Part shown: in pieces, positions 1 to 12,754 of the stretch
Numbering within the stretch: the first letter of the stretch is position 1
Layout: each line of letters begins with the position of its first letter
DNA from: Oxytricha trifallax
Taxonomy: Eukaryota; Ciliophora; Spirotrichea; Sporadotrichida; Oxytrichidae
Assembly: GCA_000711775.1 (NCBI GenBank)
Contig: ARYC01000357.1
Location: 1 to 64,000 of the forward strand
Length of the DNA stretch: 64,000 nucleotides
Direction: 5' to 3'
Notes under the pieces: generated by a model
The model's input: only the letters and a program-made list of their open reading frames with translations
Database searches by the model: none
What the model was told of the DNA's origin: nothing
Position numbers and translations under genes: made by a program

Positions 1-2
1 TG

Positions 3-209
3 ATGAAGGAATAGAGCAAGCTTCACAGAGAGCGAAAGTCGCAGACAAAGTATAAAGTAAGCAAGAGACTTTATTCAAATATTCAGCCACCAGAGTCAAT
101 GAACATAGATGCTGGAGCTGGCAGTAAGCGAAGAAACTTAGGTGGAGGGAAGCAAGAAGTAGAAGAAAAGAAAGAGAAGCCAGCTCCCTCTAAAGAATTT
201 TAAATGTGA
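3..209 (+). CDS. C-terminal end of a second TBE protein (product uncertain), partial
   Basis: An open plus-strand frame enters from the left edge and ends at TGA 207-209, only 9 bp from the end of the convergent transposase reading. The visible 68 codons are strongly basic, with the motif GAGSKRRNLGGGKQ followed by a Lys/Glu-rich stretch. TBEs are known to carry two accessory ORFs, about 22 kDa and 57 kDa; position and orientation make this one of them, but which cannot be decided from the tail. An ATG at 3-5 is in frame, but it lies at the window edge and is probably internal. Confidence 0.55.
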
Positions 210-218
210 CTTATATAT

Positions 219-1280
219 TCATTAACTTAACTACAAAACTTATTTATATACATTCACTCTCCCTTCTTTAACACACTTTTAAGCCAACAAATTATCTACT
301 CTCTTCGCTGAGCTTTTAATAAAGTCTACTGTTTCGATAGGTATGTCATGCATCAAGTGATATAGCAGCAGTTTCTTGTAATGACCTTTTAATATTCCCA
401 GTAGAACTCATTCCATTAAACTATGGACTGTAAGGTACGTTGAACACTGGCGTTATTCTAAGTTGTTCATAACTCTTCCTTGTTTCGTTGGTATTATGAA
501 CAGAAAGATTATCAACGAATAGTATAATCTCTTATTCAGGGTACTTCTCTCTCAGCTGCTCTAAGAATTTATAAACTACTCTGTCTTAATAGAGCGAGGA
601 TGAATAAGATAAGTTTCTAAACCAGTATCCTCGCTAATTCCTCCAAGAATAGCCATTGTTTATACCTTGACTTTCTAGTCATATACTTCTATGTTGCTAT
701 GCCTCTTATACCAAGACTTCTAGATGAAAGTGTTGAATGTAAACACAGCCTCGTCAGCATGAATAAACTTAATATTATTCTATTAGGCTCTCTGCATTTA
801 ATTATAAATATAATTTAAGTTGTTGTTGTAAAATGGCAGAGTGAAATCAATTACTCTCTTGATACGATTTACACCTTTGTAAGAGATACCGTTTCGTTTA
901 TAAATGTTTGCAACAGATTATGCAGAGATCTTCAACTCAGGGAACTGGCGATGAAACATAATAGCTCGTTAGTCGAGAGAGAAGTGAGCCCAATACTTCA
1001 AAGTTTTTTCATTAATAAGATAGTCAATATGCTTCTATAGAAACTTAGACTTCCTCTTAGGCTAAGAATTCAGCTATTATTGCTTTAATTACACAGCTTT
1101 CAAGCAGTGAAAACGAACAGTTGAGGGACTACACTTTAAGAGCAGTGCAATAGACTTATAGTTCAGTACTGGTTTAAGTTATTCACTAAACATATCACAT
1201 CCATAACGCAGTTTAAACACTAAATCTATATACTCTTCATCATAAATAGACCCCAAAAGCTTGTAATTTTTGTCTCGCAT
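219..1280 (-). pseudogene. TBE transposase (IS630/Tc1-type DDE, 42 kDa class), frameshifted
   Basis: The reading starts at the ATG ending at 1280, about 65 bp inside the telomere-like terminus, and runs to TGA at 219-221, about 354 codons, the expected size for the TBE 42 kDa protein. TAA and TAG are frequent and read as Gln. The DDE acidic residues are visible: HADEAVF near 740-765, LFVDNLSVHN near 500-530, and PYSPQFNGME near 405-435. The frame changes near 610-640 and again just after the third motif, near 400-420, so this copy cannot make a full protein. The C-terminal part (HYKKLLLYHL, then SSAKRVDNLLA) is well preserved. TBE transposases are known to act in genome rearrangement in Oxytricha; this copy is a relic. 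Confidence 0.85.
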
Positions 1281-1364
1281 TTAATTAATAACCCCAACCC
1301 CTAACAAATTCCCTACAAATCAAAGCACTTATAAACCTCATTAAGGGGTTTTGGGGTTTTGATT

Positions 1365-4300
1365 AAATACAGAATTGATTTAAATAAAAGGTAAATTAAA
1401 ACAATTCTTATAAGTTATAATTATAATTTATTAGTGTGCATTGTAATTTATAAGCTGAACACTCCATCAATCGTAAATAGAGATAGAGCAAGTTATTTAT
1501 TAGAATTAGTTACAGTCGAAATAATTAAATGATATCGAGTTAATATATAGGAAGCTCTTGACCGTGATAAGGCTGCCCCAAACTAATTTAATTGGTTTAA
1601 AAGAAATAGAGATATCAAGGTTTAAGATTAACAATGTAAATTGAATTCCATAATAATTAAATTCTCACGATAAATGTTAAGTAATATTAAGTTCATAACT
1701 TCCTTATATCTGTACTGCTGTGTCATTTTAGATTAAACAACATAAATCATAAATGAATGATTGATAATAATTAATTTCAATATATATATATAGAAGAATA
1801 TGTATAATGACATGTCTAAACCATTAACAATATTATAAAACTAAGGGGAGATCTAAGAAACTTAAGATCTAGAATTAATTCTAAAAGATAATCTATATAA
1901 CGTTTTATGATGTTATTAAACGATCATTTATTATAGCAAGAAGAAAGATATATTACTACTAGAAACAGCTCAATTCTTAAATAAAATATTAGAAGAAGTT
2001 TATTAAAATAATATATACATATATACCAGAGACAATGAAGAAATTCATCAGAGAGAGAAGTATCCATATAAATATAGCTCATTTGAAGAATAATGTAAGA
2101 AGATTTGCATTATAAGGTAGTTAGATATAACTACAACTATATAAAAGTATGTGAAAAATTGAGTAAAAAGAAAATGAAATACAAAACCAATCTTCTATTA
2201 TAATTATTAAATAGCTTTTAATTCTATATAGCCAGTAATAAAATTAAACTTATTAGAAACGATTATCTAAATTAGGATTTTTTTAGCATGATTTTTATAA
2301 AGAGCAACAAAGTTAAATAATTATGTGATTAATAAAATTACTACTTTAAAAATATTAAATAATAATACTTACTTTACTGTCCTTAATGGGTGAGTGCTCT
2401 AAAGTATTAATCCACTCCTATCTGGGAATTTAAGAGTGGACAATACATGACACCATTTTATTTCAGTAAAATACTTAGAATTGGTTAAGTATGTACACAA
2501 AAGGGAGCAGTAAATGGAATGAAGATCAAAGCAGAATAATAGTATTTCCGACTTATACTGATTCTATTGCTTGCATTAATACCGCAAGTTTACTCAAAAG
2601 CACTCTTTGTTTTGTATCGTCAAATACTTGTTTTATCTTCTCTGCCAATATCTCCATACTTACGCGCTTTTGACATTCATTGTGGTTGTCATTACTCTTT
2701 CTCAAAACCTACTAGGTTCATTTTTAGTTGAAGCGCTAATGTAGCAACTAAATTTATAGCTTAATACTAATCGCTTTCACTCAAAGCCTAAAAGACCATT
2801 AGTTATGGAAGTTTGAGTGTTCACTGCTGGCTGAGAGCATGAATCTGTTTACATCCTAACCGCATGAGCTTTTAGTCTACTTTCTACGAAAAATCTTTGG
2901 TAAACTTTATACTACCAGAAAGTGAAAGCAACAGCATTGGGTGAGATATCGGTGAATTTGAGTAAGAAATTAAGAGGCTCATGAATCAATTTCAGCTTCC
3001 ATAAAAAGCTCTCAATCATCAGTGGAAGTCTTATAGTACAATCAGTAAATCGCAGAGACTTCTCCTCTGAAACTCATCTGAAATAAAACCAGCATAAAGT
3101 GGAAAGCTGCTTTAGATATGCAGACAACACAGCGAACACAAAGGGAAATTGTCATTAAATCAATCTTCAAAGATTAAGAAATATACAATTAAGTCATGGG
3201 ATATGCAATTAGATTAGGTAAAATAATAAATATGCTTCATTATTTCTGGATACTTGTCTAAGTCGGACATTCCTCCTCCCTTTATTTTTCAACTAAGATT
3301 TGAATACTACCCCTGGTTGCTCCTCACTTCATATTTTACCCCTCACTTCGTTTGTAAAACATGTTTATCAAATACCAAAAATTCATAAAAGGACATGAAT
3401 GACAAGTTGAGTGGATCTGAAGACTTTAATAAAATCCACCGCGGAAGATGACAAACACTAACAATAGCTTAAAGATAGCGATTGGTAATTTGATCTCCAC
3501 AGATCTCCTCAAAATCATAGACGGGCCTCATTAGTACATGTTATAGTAGAAGCACCTTTACCTAATGTAACTTTGCCATAAATTCCTTGATCACTCAATC
3601 AAGCTTAAGCTCAATAAACTGTTACATAGCAAAGAAGATGAGTGTGTAGAAATATTCAAAAAATAATACTTCCACTGAATATTTAAGTCCAATGTAGCGA
3701 ATTCGAACATACTAAATTAATTAAATACAAACATGAAATATAAAGTCAAGAAATGGATCTAAAAGATAATTATAAATACAAAGATAGACTAATTAAATAA
3801 AAAGAACTTAAAAATTGTATAATAAATGATACATGAGTCATATAATACATTTAATCAATTTTTAATGTTTGTTTTATTAAATATAATAAAATATTCTTGT
3901 ATTTATTTTTCTTTCACCCAAATTTCCATATACTTTTATATATATGTTATTATCAAGCTATTATTATTATTATTAAAAAATAACAATAAAAAACAATATT
4001 TTACCATAAAACTTTTGAAATAAATTTTATTTTGTTTTTAAGTATGAATAATAAAACATGCACTATAGCTAATGTCATATAAATAGATGAATTGATTCCT
4101 ATTTAAAATTTAATAAGATATATAGTCGATAGATGATTTCTGATTGATATTATATAAATAGCAAAGGGCCAGATAACAATTACTTCTGATAGAAAAGAAT
4201 AAATTATCTACTTATTTTAAAGCTTTATGGAAATTAATATTGGGGCTAATGTCAGGCATATAGTCTCACTATTAGATTTTCGACATCTGCATCAACTCTC

Positions 4301-4900
4301 CCAAAGAGAGTTGTCCGGATACTGAGAAGAAGCTTGGCATCTGACTCATGCTAATAGTCATTACTTGTAGTTTGCAAGGGAAAATGTCGAACAATCATTA
4401 AATTTTTAAGCATAATGCGTTTATTAATAATTAGAAATATACAAGCTTGTAAGTTTAAATAATGTAAAACTAGCATTAAAACATGTGATATAGATTATGG
4501 ACCTATGGTGAAATCCTCAGGTATGGCTCTACTCCATAATTTAAAAAAAGCAAAATCTTGACAAGCTACAAAACTATATTAACAATGCGTGGGGTATCAC
4601 AGTATCAGGTTTGAGAATACTTTTTCCATCAACAACTGCGACCAAAGGATGGCAAATGAGTCAAGCTCACTAGAGATGAATCCCTCCCTAAATAATTCCA
4701 ACGCAGCACCTTATGACTTTAAATGTTAGATAAGCACAAATCTTTCTATTAAGAGCAGGATCCTTCTTCTCAATAATAGGTAACTATAGTACCATATCAC
4801 TGATTCTCAGCTGTATTGGGAAGATACAAAGTTTAAATATTTATAGTAAAATAATCAACAATTAATTTGCATACACTTCAAGTTAAGGAGTCTTCAAGAA
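1365..4900. other. AT-rich germline spacer with small coding-like scraps
   Basis: No intact gene is visible. With TGA as the only stop, open frames arise easily in this AT-rich DNA, so they are weak evidence. Two stretches look more protein-like: plus strand about 1850-2150 (a basic, Lys/Arg-rich frame ending TGA) and minus strand about 2500-2680, with a helical motif (MEILAEKIKQVFDD) but frame breaks on both sides. A minus-strand frame at about 4580-4830 contains a short convincing segment (RISDMVLQLPIIEKKDPAL) ended by TGA codons. These are probably eroded transposon or gene fragments. Confidence 0.35.
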
Positions 4901-5099
4901 TATATTAATTTCATGCACAATTTTATTAAATTTTTCAAACTTAACCAGCATGACAACCAATAAACATACCTTAAAATAGCTATAAGAAATATTTCCAAGT
5001 AAATTTTAAGTATAATGAGAAATTACTCATTTTTTGTGGAAAAGTGAGATTTTACTCATAATTTATCTTTTCCAATTTCTATGAAATAGTATAACACAA

Positions 5100-6115
5100 A
5101 TATTTCTTCATTTACTTTCCCAAATTTGATATTCACTTTATCAAATTAAATTCTGATCAATATTGTTGGTGTCAATAATTCACGAATTTCAATAAGAGAC
5201 TCATGAATCTCCTCAGGATTCAAAATAACTAATCAGAAATGATGTTCAAATTTGTAAGCTAATTTCAAATTATTTAATTTATTGCTAAGATGAAGAGAGA
5301 TGATGTCAGATGACATGACCTTAAGGAGCTTAAATACAAGCACATATAAAAAAGCATTTGATGACATCCTCAGATTTAATTGCAAGCTTCTGTAATTATA
5401 CCTTTTGTAGAGAGGGAACTATCTTTCACCAGATCTTTTAACATGATGAGATTCTTGAAGGTTAAGAAACCTACCTAAAAGAGCAGACATGTAAACTTTC
5501 AATGTACCTCACAATGAAGAGCACTTAGACATTTGGCACAGCAAATCATAAAAAAATACGTACACGATGGGGTTGGAGAGCATGTGGTTGAAGCTTACAA
5601 CGGTTGGTAAAATAAATTTCTGACGGGGCTTCTATAAATTCACGTTGTTTTTCAAAAGTTTATTATCGCAAAAAAAAGTCATTACCAAAGAAAACATGCC
5701 CTAACATAGAGCCGAGAATGTGGTGATAGCTCCTTTAGAAATGCATTCGATAAAGCTAGACTTAACTTATAGCTTTGTGCAAAAGATATGTACATGCAAG
5801 CTGAATTTGGAAGTTTATGGAAAAGACCACAGTGTTTGACCATGATAGACTTCATTTGGAAATGAGCTAAAGTAGATAAATAATTGATCATAGAAATAAT
5901 TAAAAACATGCAACCTTGTATATCTAATTTCTACATTGCTTTTATTTTTGTAAAAAATTTTCATAATCTTGTATGCTACTTAATGTGTATTTTTTTCTGT
6001 TTCAATGACATTGTAGACTTTCTTGATGATTCTTGTACTTCCTGTAAAATACCTTTTCAGCAAAGACTAATTGTATATGACTTGCTGAGGAGAAAACCCT
6101 GAGGTACACTTTGCA
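5100..6115 (-). pseudogene. Protein-kinase-like N-lobe relic
   Basis: Read on the minus strand from about 6115, an open frame in the ciliate code gives KRYFTGSTRIIKKVYNV, then THQVAYKIMKIFYKNK (about 5960-6060). This matches the glycine loop followed by the VAxK lysine strand of a eukaryotic protein kinase N-lobe. The frame remains open for roughly another 200 bases, then protein-like pieces continue in shifting frames down to about 5100; no clear HRD or DFG motif could be followed. Oxytricha TBE transposons are known to encode a zinc-finger/kinase protein, so this could be a TBE 57 kDa relic, or a decayed cellular kinase. No TBE terminus was seen next to it. Confidence 0.45.
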
Positions 6116-6239
6116 AAAGTTTTCTTATTTAAAGTATTTACCTCACTTATTACAGTAAATATAGTCTAATCTGAGATTCGAGAGGTCATTCTCTTGACTC
6201 CTACACTATACTCGACCCAAAACACAAAATTACAAGGAT

Positions 6240-6600
6240 AGTTGTTTATAATTTAGTTTTAACACGACATAGGCGATCAAAAGTCGGCTAATTTTATTGG
6301 TATGTTTCCTAAAGAACTTGCCTGACGAATTGTGAGGAGGCTCTCAAATCTGGGACTTACTTCGTAAAAATCGAGTGCCTTTACAGTTTTGATTTTCGAG
6401 ATGCCAACATTGGTTGGGATATACCTCCCAACATACCAGTATGAATAAGTCAAGATAATCAATATAATCAGATTAGTCTGAAAACATCGCATAATAATTG
6501 AAGATGATTTATTAATAACGAAGATCTAGAAGATTTTTTTGGAGCAAAACAAATGAATAAACCAAAGATCTTGAAATTAGAGAAAATTTTCAGATAAATC
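6240..6600 (-). other. Open frame of unknown meaning
   Basis: The minus-strand frame ending at about 6277 is open for roughly 110 codons in the ciliate code. It includes a hydrophobic stretch (LIILIILTYSYWYVG) and a soluble-looking tail (SKIKTVKALDFYEVSPRF). A second overlapping frame is also open, so coding cannot be asserted. It lies just upstream, on the same strand, of the kinase-like relic. Confidence 0.25.
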
Positions 6601-7053
6601 AGTGCAAAAATTACTTTCTATATTTACTGGACTACTTATGGGGATATTTGTTTGTGGAAAAATTTTGCATTATAATTATATTATTGGATAAATCATCTTA
6701 GAATTATTTTATATTAAAGCTAATTAATTATTAGAAGGGATATAAACATACGCATGGGATAAAATTAAAATATATAAGAAAATACAAAATGATTTTATAT
6801 TATGATCTTCATTTAATTTATTTAATTCATTTGAAAATTTAGTAGTAGTAAATAACTCAGGGTAGGTCATTAGTTAATTTGTAAAGAAATCACTTTTAAT
6901 TTGAGAAATGGAGTTAGTAAGTTTAGCATGACAATCATATTGAACATTTTTCTTTCTTGTGCAAGGAGCTCTTCGATGAGTTTAACAGCCTTTATATTGA
7001 GGTAAGTGCTCTCCATTACTGCTGTTTATAGGTGACCATTGACTGAAGAGCCT

Positions 7054-7205
7054 GATCAGTGACCAGGCATGCATATGTAATGATAACCAAGCTGGAGGCA
7101 AGAGATCCTTCGCCGGTGACAACCGTTGGCGGGTGGTGGGGTTCGAACAAGGCTCCTCCAGCTAGTTGGCGAGGTGGCCGCACCCTCGCTGCCTGGTCAC
7201 TGATC
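7054..7205. repeat. GC-rich hairpin element with a tRNA-like B-box
   Basis: A perfect 16-bp inverted repeat (GATCAGTGACCAGGCA at 7054-7069 and its complement at 7190-7205) bounds a compact, strikingly GC-rich segment in AT-rich surroundings. A nested 7-bp pair GCTGGAG/CTCCAGC lies inside, and GGGGTTCGAAC resembles the RNA polymerase III B-box of tRNA genes. It does not fold as a canonical tRNA. It is most likely a SINE-like or structured non-coding repeat. The overlapping frame at 7059-7298 is not regarded as a gene. Confidence 0.55.
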
Positions 7206-7209
7206 CATT

Positions 7210-9230
7210 TAAAGATTTATTTGAAATATTTAAATATTTTTAAAGCTATTAGTATAATAATGCACAGTGTTAGAAGAGAAAAATTCAAAAAAATGTGAAT
7301 AATTTAAATTAAAATATATCAAAACTTTCTCAAATAAATATAATAAATTTGGCTTATGTATATGAACGTAGTATACTTTAAGAAGTATAAAGTATACTTA
7401 TACTTTACAATTATTTAAAAAAAAATTATAAAATAATAGACATAGATGTAGTTAATATTGATTATAAAAATAAAAATAATAATAATATTAGTTATTATTA
7501 AGCAAGATATTTGGTGGCTAATAGTAGATCATGTAAATGAAACAGCTTAATTACATTATTCTAACTTATATGATTTACCACAAAAATATTATTGTATGAT
7601 ATGAACAAAGAATTAATTAGGATGTATTAAATATGCATAAAAATATGTCAGATTAAGAGATTATAGATGTAGCAGATGTATATAAATATATATGGAGAAT
7701 TGAAAAAATAGGAAAAGTAGGTAATAAATTAAAGGAAATCAGCTATTAAACAGTAGTTACAACAACAGAAAAGCATTAAACGATGTTGTTGAATTAAAAC
7801 AACCTAAGATAACTTTTTATTAATCAAGCAGAAGAAAACAAAGAATTAATCCTAATTATCGATTAATTAAAATTAAAATTATTTCTTAATTGAATTAAAA
7901 AAAATATGTGTTTAAGGGGCAATAAAACTATGTTAGTAAATCAAAGTAATAATTAATAAATTTACTTGATGATTTCGAAATGAAATTAAAACGATTAACT
8001 ACCTATGTTTACTTATAATTAACTGCATTAAAAACAATAGCAGATTATAAATAAAATAAAATATAATAGTTTACTAGACAATTTTGGAGGAAATTAAAAA
8101 AATAGATTGATTTAAATTAAAAGTTATAGGTAATGGGATAACAAAATAAAATACTGTTTAATTATGGCAAAATGACAGAAATTAAGACGAAATTATCAAT
8201 AAAATTTTTCGATAAACCTAAGAAAAATAGTTATGTTTCATTATTTAATACGAAATTAAGGATAACAATGAGGAAAGCAGTTTAAATTTATTATAAAATA
8301 GAGAAAATATGTTAGGATAAAGAAGATATGAAATACTCAAATTAAAATTTCAAAGTAAATAAATATTATGTTATTCTTTTATATTTACTAATTTTCTTTT
8401 AAAATTATGTAGTTCCAAGGAATCGAACCCAAAAATTTAAATCTAGAATCCTAATCTATGATTATCAATTTATCTGTTCCGTAATACTGTTATATGCCTT
8501 AATATTGTTAAAATTATTGTTGAATGTGTTGAATTTGCTTCATAGTTAATTCAAGAAACTGAAATATTTATTTTAAGATTTTCTAAATTTCTTATAATAA
8601 AAGCTCAAGCATTAAAAGAAATTACAGTATATGATTTATTTAGTATATAGTAGAAAAGCTAGTAAACTCAGAGGATTTTGGTAAAGATATTAGTAAATAA
8701 AATTCCAAGGCATCAAATAGAATATAACTGAATTGATCATTATAGAAGGGAAAATTAAATCAAATCATAAATATAGCAAGAAGGTAAAAAAAATTTTAAA
8801 AAAAACTAGTGATAGAGTAATATGCTATTAAACTTATAACTATTAATTGAAAAAAGTTGAAAAATAAATTCAAACATCTTATATTTTAGTTACTTCTAAC
8901 CCCAAATTTTCGAAAAAAAATACTCTTTGGGTTTTATATGTTATTGGCCTTAGCATATTAAAAAAGATTTTCAAATAGATAATAGTAGTGTACACTATTA
9001 GATATCGATTAAAGCATAATGCCCAAAAATTAAAGAAAGAATTCTCAGCAAATTTATTTAGATTATTTGGTTAATACACTTTATCAATACCAAAATAATT
9101 TTAACACAATTACTATATAATAGAAGTATTAGTAGTAAATAACATGATGTAAATTAAAATAACGAATAATATACAAGAGATTGTAATATGCGAGATCTGA
9201 AATTTAAATTAATAATTGCCTGTTCAAGCG
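7210..9230. other. AT-rich spacer, no gene seen
   Basis: Low-complexity AT-rich DNA with many TAA/TAG triplets. No conserved protein motif was recognised on either strand. The only feature of note is the tRNA-like sequence at about 8403-8480. Confidence 0.5.
8403..8480 (-). ncRNA. tRNA-like sequence, probably a tRNA pseudogene or SINE head
   Basis: On the minus strand the segment contains GGGTTCGATTCC, a perfect match to the tRNA B-box/T-loop, preceded at tRNA-like distance by TAAATTGATAATCA, which resembles a D-arm/A-box. A 7-base loop TTAGGAT sits where an anticodon loop would be, which would read AGG if taken literally. The acceptor stem does not pair, so this is not a functional tRNA as written. 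Confidence 0.35.
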
Positions 9231-9239
9231 GTTAACCGC

Positions 9240-9830
9240 TGATTTTATCAATTCTCATCGCCATGTCCATCTTCCTAACTCTGACATTCTGTCTCATATT
9301 TCTTGATGGCCTTACTAGGCTTCTTTTGGGCATCCTCTTTAGTTAGATCCGCTTCTTTCTCTATAACTTTAGCCTCTCTTCGTTGGATCGTCTTTGTTCT
9401 GTCGTTGCTCCGATCCGTCGCAGAATAAGCAGCACCCCAGCTCAGTTAATTGTCCATGGAGTCCGACTGTATCCTCTTATTGCCGTTCAAACTCTTGCTC
9501 TAACCTTGTCTGACAGCCATTTCTATAGACCGTTTCCTCCTACTAGCTGATTTAAGTTCATTTGATAGTCACCCATTTCTTGCTTCGCTTTACTCCATAT
9601 CATAGCGCTCCTCTTTCTAGATTCAACTCTGCGTCTTCTTTTTTAATCATAAACCCAGATTTCCCAATTTCCTTCTTTGTGAAGCTAACTTTAAAGTTTA
9701 GCATTAGATAGCATCGTTGCATATTCAACCAGTCTATTGAGTAGATTTAGAATATAGTATCTCCCTCAACTCCAATGCTAAGTTGTTTGCAATTATGATA
9801 GCCATCAATCCACAATCCTCCGGGATTCCT
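9240..9830 (-). mobile_element. LINE copy 4: 5'-truncated 3' fragment (end of ORF-X)
   Basis: Minus-strand reading starts abruptly at about 9830 with PEDCGLMAIIIANNLALEL, which aligns with PEDCGVMAILMVSHTALLEI in the ORF-X of LINE 1. It continues through the C-terminal part with frame breaks to TGA near 9245. No endonuclease or reverse transcriptase precedes it. Loss of the 5' part is the usual outcome of incomplete target-primed reverse transcription, and it places ORF-X at the 3' end of the element. Confidence 0.72.
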
Positions 9831-9834
9831 ATAA

Positions 9835-12740
9835 ATAACTAGATAAATATATTTAAATTGAAATAAATTCTAAAATTCACAATTATTTTAATGACTTTGA
9901 TATAATTTTGCTCAAATATTTAGAAACTTGATGATTTACAATATTATTGATATTTTTATATAGTAAAATATTATGAATAATGAGTAATCACACCACATAG
10001 AATATATAAACCCAAAATTTATATTAAACAATTTAAGAAAAAAGTGATTAATCATAGAGAAGGATAAAAGATAAATCTTAATTGTAGTTTCAAATAATTT
10101 TAGATAAAACTGAAAGAATAAATCATTTGTTTAGCCTATCATTTACGATAGCTTTACATGTTAACTAAGAGGAAGAAAATCTACTTTTATCAAAATAATA
10201 TTATTAAATGATAAAAAGATATGAAGCATTTGGGTATTTTACAACCAGAATATAAATATATATTTTTTCTTATAAAGCTATTGTTGAAACTAATAAATAA
10301 CTATTAGGAACAAATAAAATATATTCTAAAAAGAAAAATAATTACTAAGAGATGTATTTGAGATAGACTCGTTTATAAGAAATGTATCAAGCGAGAAGAG
10401 TTAATTAAAAGATAAGCTACATATAAGTATCTATCATTTTTTGCAGACGATTGCTATGGTGAAGTTGATATGTCTAATAAGTCTGTATACTCTCTTAGAT
10501 AGTAACAAAAGGAAGGCATCATATAACTTTATTGTTTATTGCTAAATTTATAAACAAAAAATTTGATAATAGAAAAAGAATAAATGGGGCTCATCATGTT
10601 GTCCGGGAGTTTGATAATGTCTTTTTATTCTATTTAAATTTAATGCTTCTGTACAAATATTATAAGAATAGAATGAAATATTAATTTGATTGCCCCTTTA
10701 ATCACAGTGGTTCAATTATATTATATCTTCTCTATATTAAATAAACAAATGTAGTTGTATAGATTAAATTTGATATGCTATAGATGATTAAGTATCATTA
10801 AATTAATGCTATTAATTATTAAGGGTATAAATCTAAAAAAAATAAAAAAGAAATTTTATGATGATAATATACAAAAAAGACTATAAGATCACGCTACTTA
10901 ATTTACTTTTATGCTTGATTTTTATGCTGCTTTAATAAAAAGAGTAAAATTAAAAAATTATATATAAGTTCAATTGGTGTTTTTTAGTAAAAATTAATTA
11001 TTGGATTATATCATGAGATAATATAATATAAGAGTTTAAACAGTTACACAAATAGATAGAGATATGTAAAATGGATATTATCATGAAAAAGCGATTTAAG
11101 ATATATATAATAACCCGCAAATATAAGCAAAGACTTAAGTTTAAAATTTAAACCCTATAAAAGGTACCAAAAAATAAAATTCAGATCTATGAAATTTAAA
11201 GTGATCTTGCTTTCAAAGAATAAATATATCAGAAGATAATTAAAGATCAACAAAGTATCTAAGTCAAAAACTTGATAGTTTTTTTCATTTAAGATTAATG
11301 TATGCCTCAAATTGATGTAGAGATTTCTAATAAAAATATTTATCTTTTGTAAACTTTAGAGAATCATTGATATACGTTAATGGTTAAACAAAACTCTAAA
11401 AAATAAAGCCAAAAATTTGATAATTTTATTCTATAAGAGTAATTGAAATATATAAGAGTAAGGATTAAATGGTTAAACGTCTATGTCTTTGCTTATTTTT
11501 AAAGATATGAAAATTTTAATTTTATAACAGTGTTATGCGAGGACAAAATTACTAGAATTATTATACTTAGGATGTTTTTGAAAGTAATAGGTCTATTATT
11601 TTAGATAAATAATTAAAAAATGTTTTATTTTATAGGAGATCGTATCTCGAGTTCCTCGAACAGATGGGATTTTTCATATTAAAAAATAATTTAAAATTTT
11701 GCCATTATAATCCTCATGTTAAAGGAACCCAAATTTATTAATTTAGGAGTAATCTCATATTGGATATAGGAATTTTTATAAAAAGGATTTATCTTTTGTT
11801 AACTTTAGTCGTAATTTAGATATCCGTTAACAGTTTAACAAGATTCTAATATCAAATCCAAAACTTGATTATTTTGTTCACTTAAATTAATGTATTATCT
11901 TAGAATTAAAAATTAAGTGTTTAGGAGTTGTTTCTAGTAAATTAGAGATTTCATTTATGTGAGACATCGATAAATGCCATTCATTCCTCTTAATGTTGCT
12001 ATAATTGCTTCATCCTCAACCTTTTTATTATTACATTCCTTATAATTTTCATCTTTGTGTTTATCATATTATTTAATTTATAATTTTAAAATATATTTTT
12101 CTGAATCCTATTATTTTAAGTTGTCTAATTAAATTTGTGCATTTTTTTAAAAGATTATTCAAGTAAATATTTATTAGAAAGTTGGTTTAGGTTTTACGAA
12201 ACATTAGTGATCAACATCTATTTTTATTTATATAAATAGAGTTTCATAGTATTATTTATATCCAAATTTTGCGGACAATAATTGACTATTTTCAATTGTT
12301 CAAGAGCAATGTCTCTAAGAGAGTTTTGACATTGAACCATGATTAATTAAAATAAATATCATTTTAACTTAATTTCACAAAACAGTTTTGCAAGCGTGGC
12401 TTGTTCTCTTCCAAATGAATACAACCAATTTTTATTACTGATACTTATTTTGCTGACATATCAATTAGTAACAATTTAATAGTAATTAAAATTAAATTTA
12501 TTTATCAATAGTTTTTATTAATTTGATTTTAATTGAAAAGTTTTGATTTCGTTATTAACTTAATTGGTAGCAGTGTCAACCTTATTTTTTCTTATTAACT
12601 GCCATAATTATAATTATTAAGCATGAAATTATATAAATTATAGCAATAAACTTAGACTTATTGTGTATAAATGTATGAATTGGAAATAGAGTAAATTTAA
12701 TAGCAAAATAAAAAATAACTTTAAAGAAATTGGATGAGAC
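9835..12740. other. AT-rich spacer with dispersed repeat copies
   Basis: No gene is recognised. The stretch holds at least two copies of a dispersed repeat whose core reads close to TTTATCTTTTGTAAACTTTA (about 11335-11430 and 11780-11890); both are followed, 60-80 bases on, by a segment close to AACTTGATAATTTT. Confidence 0.5.
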
Positions 12741-12754
12741 AAAAAACAAATATC

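Larger units (their letters stand above)
1..1361. mobile_element. TBE (telomere-bearing element) transposon, right-hand part
   Basis: The element ends at 1361 with GGGGTTTTGGGGTTTTG (1345-1361), two telomere-type G4T4 repeats. Read inward from its end this is C4A4C4A4, the known terminus of Oxytricha TBE transposons. The next bases, ATT at 1362-1364, fit the 3-bp ANT target duplication known for TBEs, but the other end lies outside the window so the duplication cannot be confirmed. Inside are the end of a plus-strand ORF (3-209) and, 10 bp away and convergent, a minus-strand DDE transposase (219-1280). TBEs are germline-limited and are removed during macronuclear development. The copy is broken by frameshifts. 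Confidence 0.88.

Noticed and set aside
1289-1312. CCCCAACCCCTAAC near the TBE end as telomere repeats
   Set aside because: It resembles a telomere word but is irregular; it is part of the TBE inverted repeat region, not an added telomere.
7059-7298. 79-codon plus-strand frame across the GC-rich hairpin
   Set aside because: It runs through a perfect inverted repeat and a B-box-like word, and has no homologous features; the repeat explains the composition.
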